From: an uncultured Clostridia bacterium
GTDB taxonomy: Bacteria; Bacillota; Clostridia; TANB77; CAG-508
Assembly (NCBI GenBank): GCA_934130025.1
Contig: CAKOXG010000040.1
Coordinates: 1 to 7,270, forward strand
Length of the DNA: 7,270 bases
Reading direction: 5' to 3'
The translations under genes were made by a program, and so were the position numbers. Below are positions 6,578-7,270 of this stretch, in pieces. Position 1 is the first letter of the stretch; each line of letters opens with the position of its first letter. A model generated the notes under the pieces. That model did no database searches and was not told the origin of the DNA. It saw nothing but the letters and a program-made list of their open reading frames with translations.

Positions 6578-7270
6578 TTAGTTTTCTTTCTTTGATCTTG
6601 TAGCAATTATTTGCTCTAAGATTGACTTTGGAACTTCCTCATAATGGCTTGGTTCCATTGAATATGTTCCTCTTCCTTGTGTTTTAGAACGTAAGTCTGT
6701 TGCATATCCAAACATTTCTGAAAGTGGAATAAATCCTCTTATTATTTGGTTTCCAGATCTTTCTTCCATTCCTTCCATTCTACCACGTCTAGCATTAATG
6801 TCTCCAATAACATCTCCCATGTATTCTTGTGGAACTGTTACTTCAACTTTCATGATAGGCTCTAGTATTACAGATTTAGCTTGCTTACATCCTTCTTTGA
6901 AAGCCATTGATGCAGCAATCTTAAATGCCATTTCAGATGAATCTACTTCATGGTATGAACCATCAACTAATGTTGCTTTAAAGTCTATAACTGGATATCC
7001 AGCTAAAATACCACTCATTGCAGCTTCCCTTAGTCCTTCTTCTACTGGTTTTACATATTCCTTTGGAACTGCTCCACCAACTATTTTACTCTCAAATTGA
7101 ACTCCTGAACCTGGCTCTAATGGTTCCATTTCAAACCATACATCACCGTATTGTCCGTGTCCACCAGATTGACGTACAAATTTACCTTGTACTCTAACTT
7201 TATTTCTGATTGTTTCCTTGTAAGAAACTTGTGGCTTACCAACTGTACATTCAACTTTGAACTCTCTCTT
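6578..7270 (-). CDS. fusA: Translation elongation factor G, C-terminal part (5' end outside window)
   Basis: EF-G is the cytoplasmic GTPase that drives ribosomal translocation and, with RRF, ribosome recycling. Only the last 230 residues are visible, about a third of the usual ~690, so the GTPase domain lies beyond the window edge. The frame is open from base 7270, and the fragment opens with KREFKVECTVGKPQVSYKET at the domain III/IV junction. The domain IV signature RQSGGHGQYGDV follows, then GYPVIDFKATLVDGSYHEVD and the domain V segment with EPIMKVEVTVPQEYMGDVIG, RRGRMEGME and the late PLSEMFGYATDLRSKTQGRG. It ends in a lysine-rich SKKEN tail and TAA. Starting at the internal ATG at 7129 would cut domain IV and is wrong. 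The next gene is tuf, the classical str-operon order. No convincing terminator follows, so readthrough into tuf is likely. Confidence 0.97.
   Translation of the reverse strand, partial: KREFKVECTVGKPQVSYKETIRNKVRVQGKFVRQSGGHGQYGDVWFEMEPLEPGSGVQFESKIVGGAVPKEYVKPVEEGLREAAMSGILAGYPVIDFKATLVDGSYHEVDSSEMAFKIAASMAFKEGCKQAKSVILEPIMKVEVTVPQEYMGDVIGDINARRGRMEGMEERSGNQIIRGFIPLSEMFGYATDLRSKTQGRGTYSMEPSHYEEVPKSILEQIIATRSKKEN

Overview
The window is AT-rich, every supported gene lies on the minus strand, and the ribosome binding sites are strong AGGAGG-like sequences. The EF-G and EF-Tu fragments, a Firmicutes-type ComEC and a pilin-like N-terminus of the GITLIALVV type together suggest a low-GC Clostridia-like bacterium, possibly an uncultivated gut lineage. 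The species cannot be named from this sequence.

Read in the direction of transcription (high to low coordinates), the window opens with the last 230 residues of EF-G (fusA, 7270-6578). A 175-bp spacer follows, holding a probable promoter and a small leader hairpin, and then a complete EF-Tu gene (tuf, 6402-5203). The tuf transcript appears to end at a hairpin at 5142-5188. One base beyond that hairpin begins a near-consensus promoter (TTGACT, 17-bp spacer, TATACT) that starts a new unit.

The new unit encodes a secreted NlpC/P60 cell-wall hydrolase with SH3b-like repeats (5057-3687), then, 43 bp on, a full-length ComEC/Rec2 DNA-uptake channel with its C-terminal metallo-beta-lactamase-like domain (3643-1265). 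A 70-bp gap carries another promoter candidate and a 6-bp-arm inverted repeat. It leads to a small membrane-anchored protein with an FxLYD-like exported domain (1194-778) and, 30 bp further on, to a pilin-like surface protein (747 to the window edge).

The last gene is the most interesting. It has a type IV pilin-like N-terminal helix, a charged probable coiled-coil and near-identical repeats of about 117-119 residues with an Ig-like look. Its strong ribosome binding site and ATG are one base out of frame with the rest, so as written it is a frameshifted gene. Whether this is an assembly error, a real inactivation or a switch cannot be decided here. Wall hydrolase, DNA channel and pilin-like protein side by side invite a link to DNA uptake or surface assembly, but that link is inference; no pilus ATPase, prepilin peptidase or ComEA is visible. 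I found no RNA genes, insertion sequences, CRISPR arrays or origins. No gene-free stretch exceeds 300 bases; the longest is the 175-bp fusA-tuf spacer.
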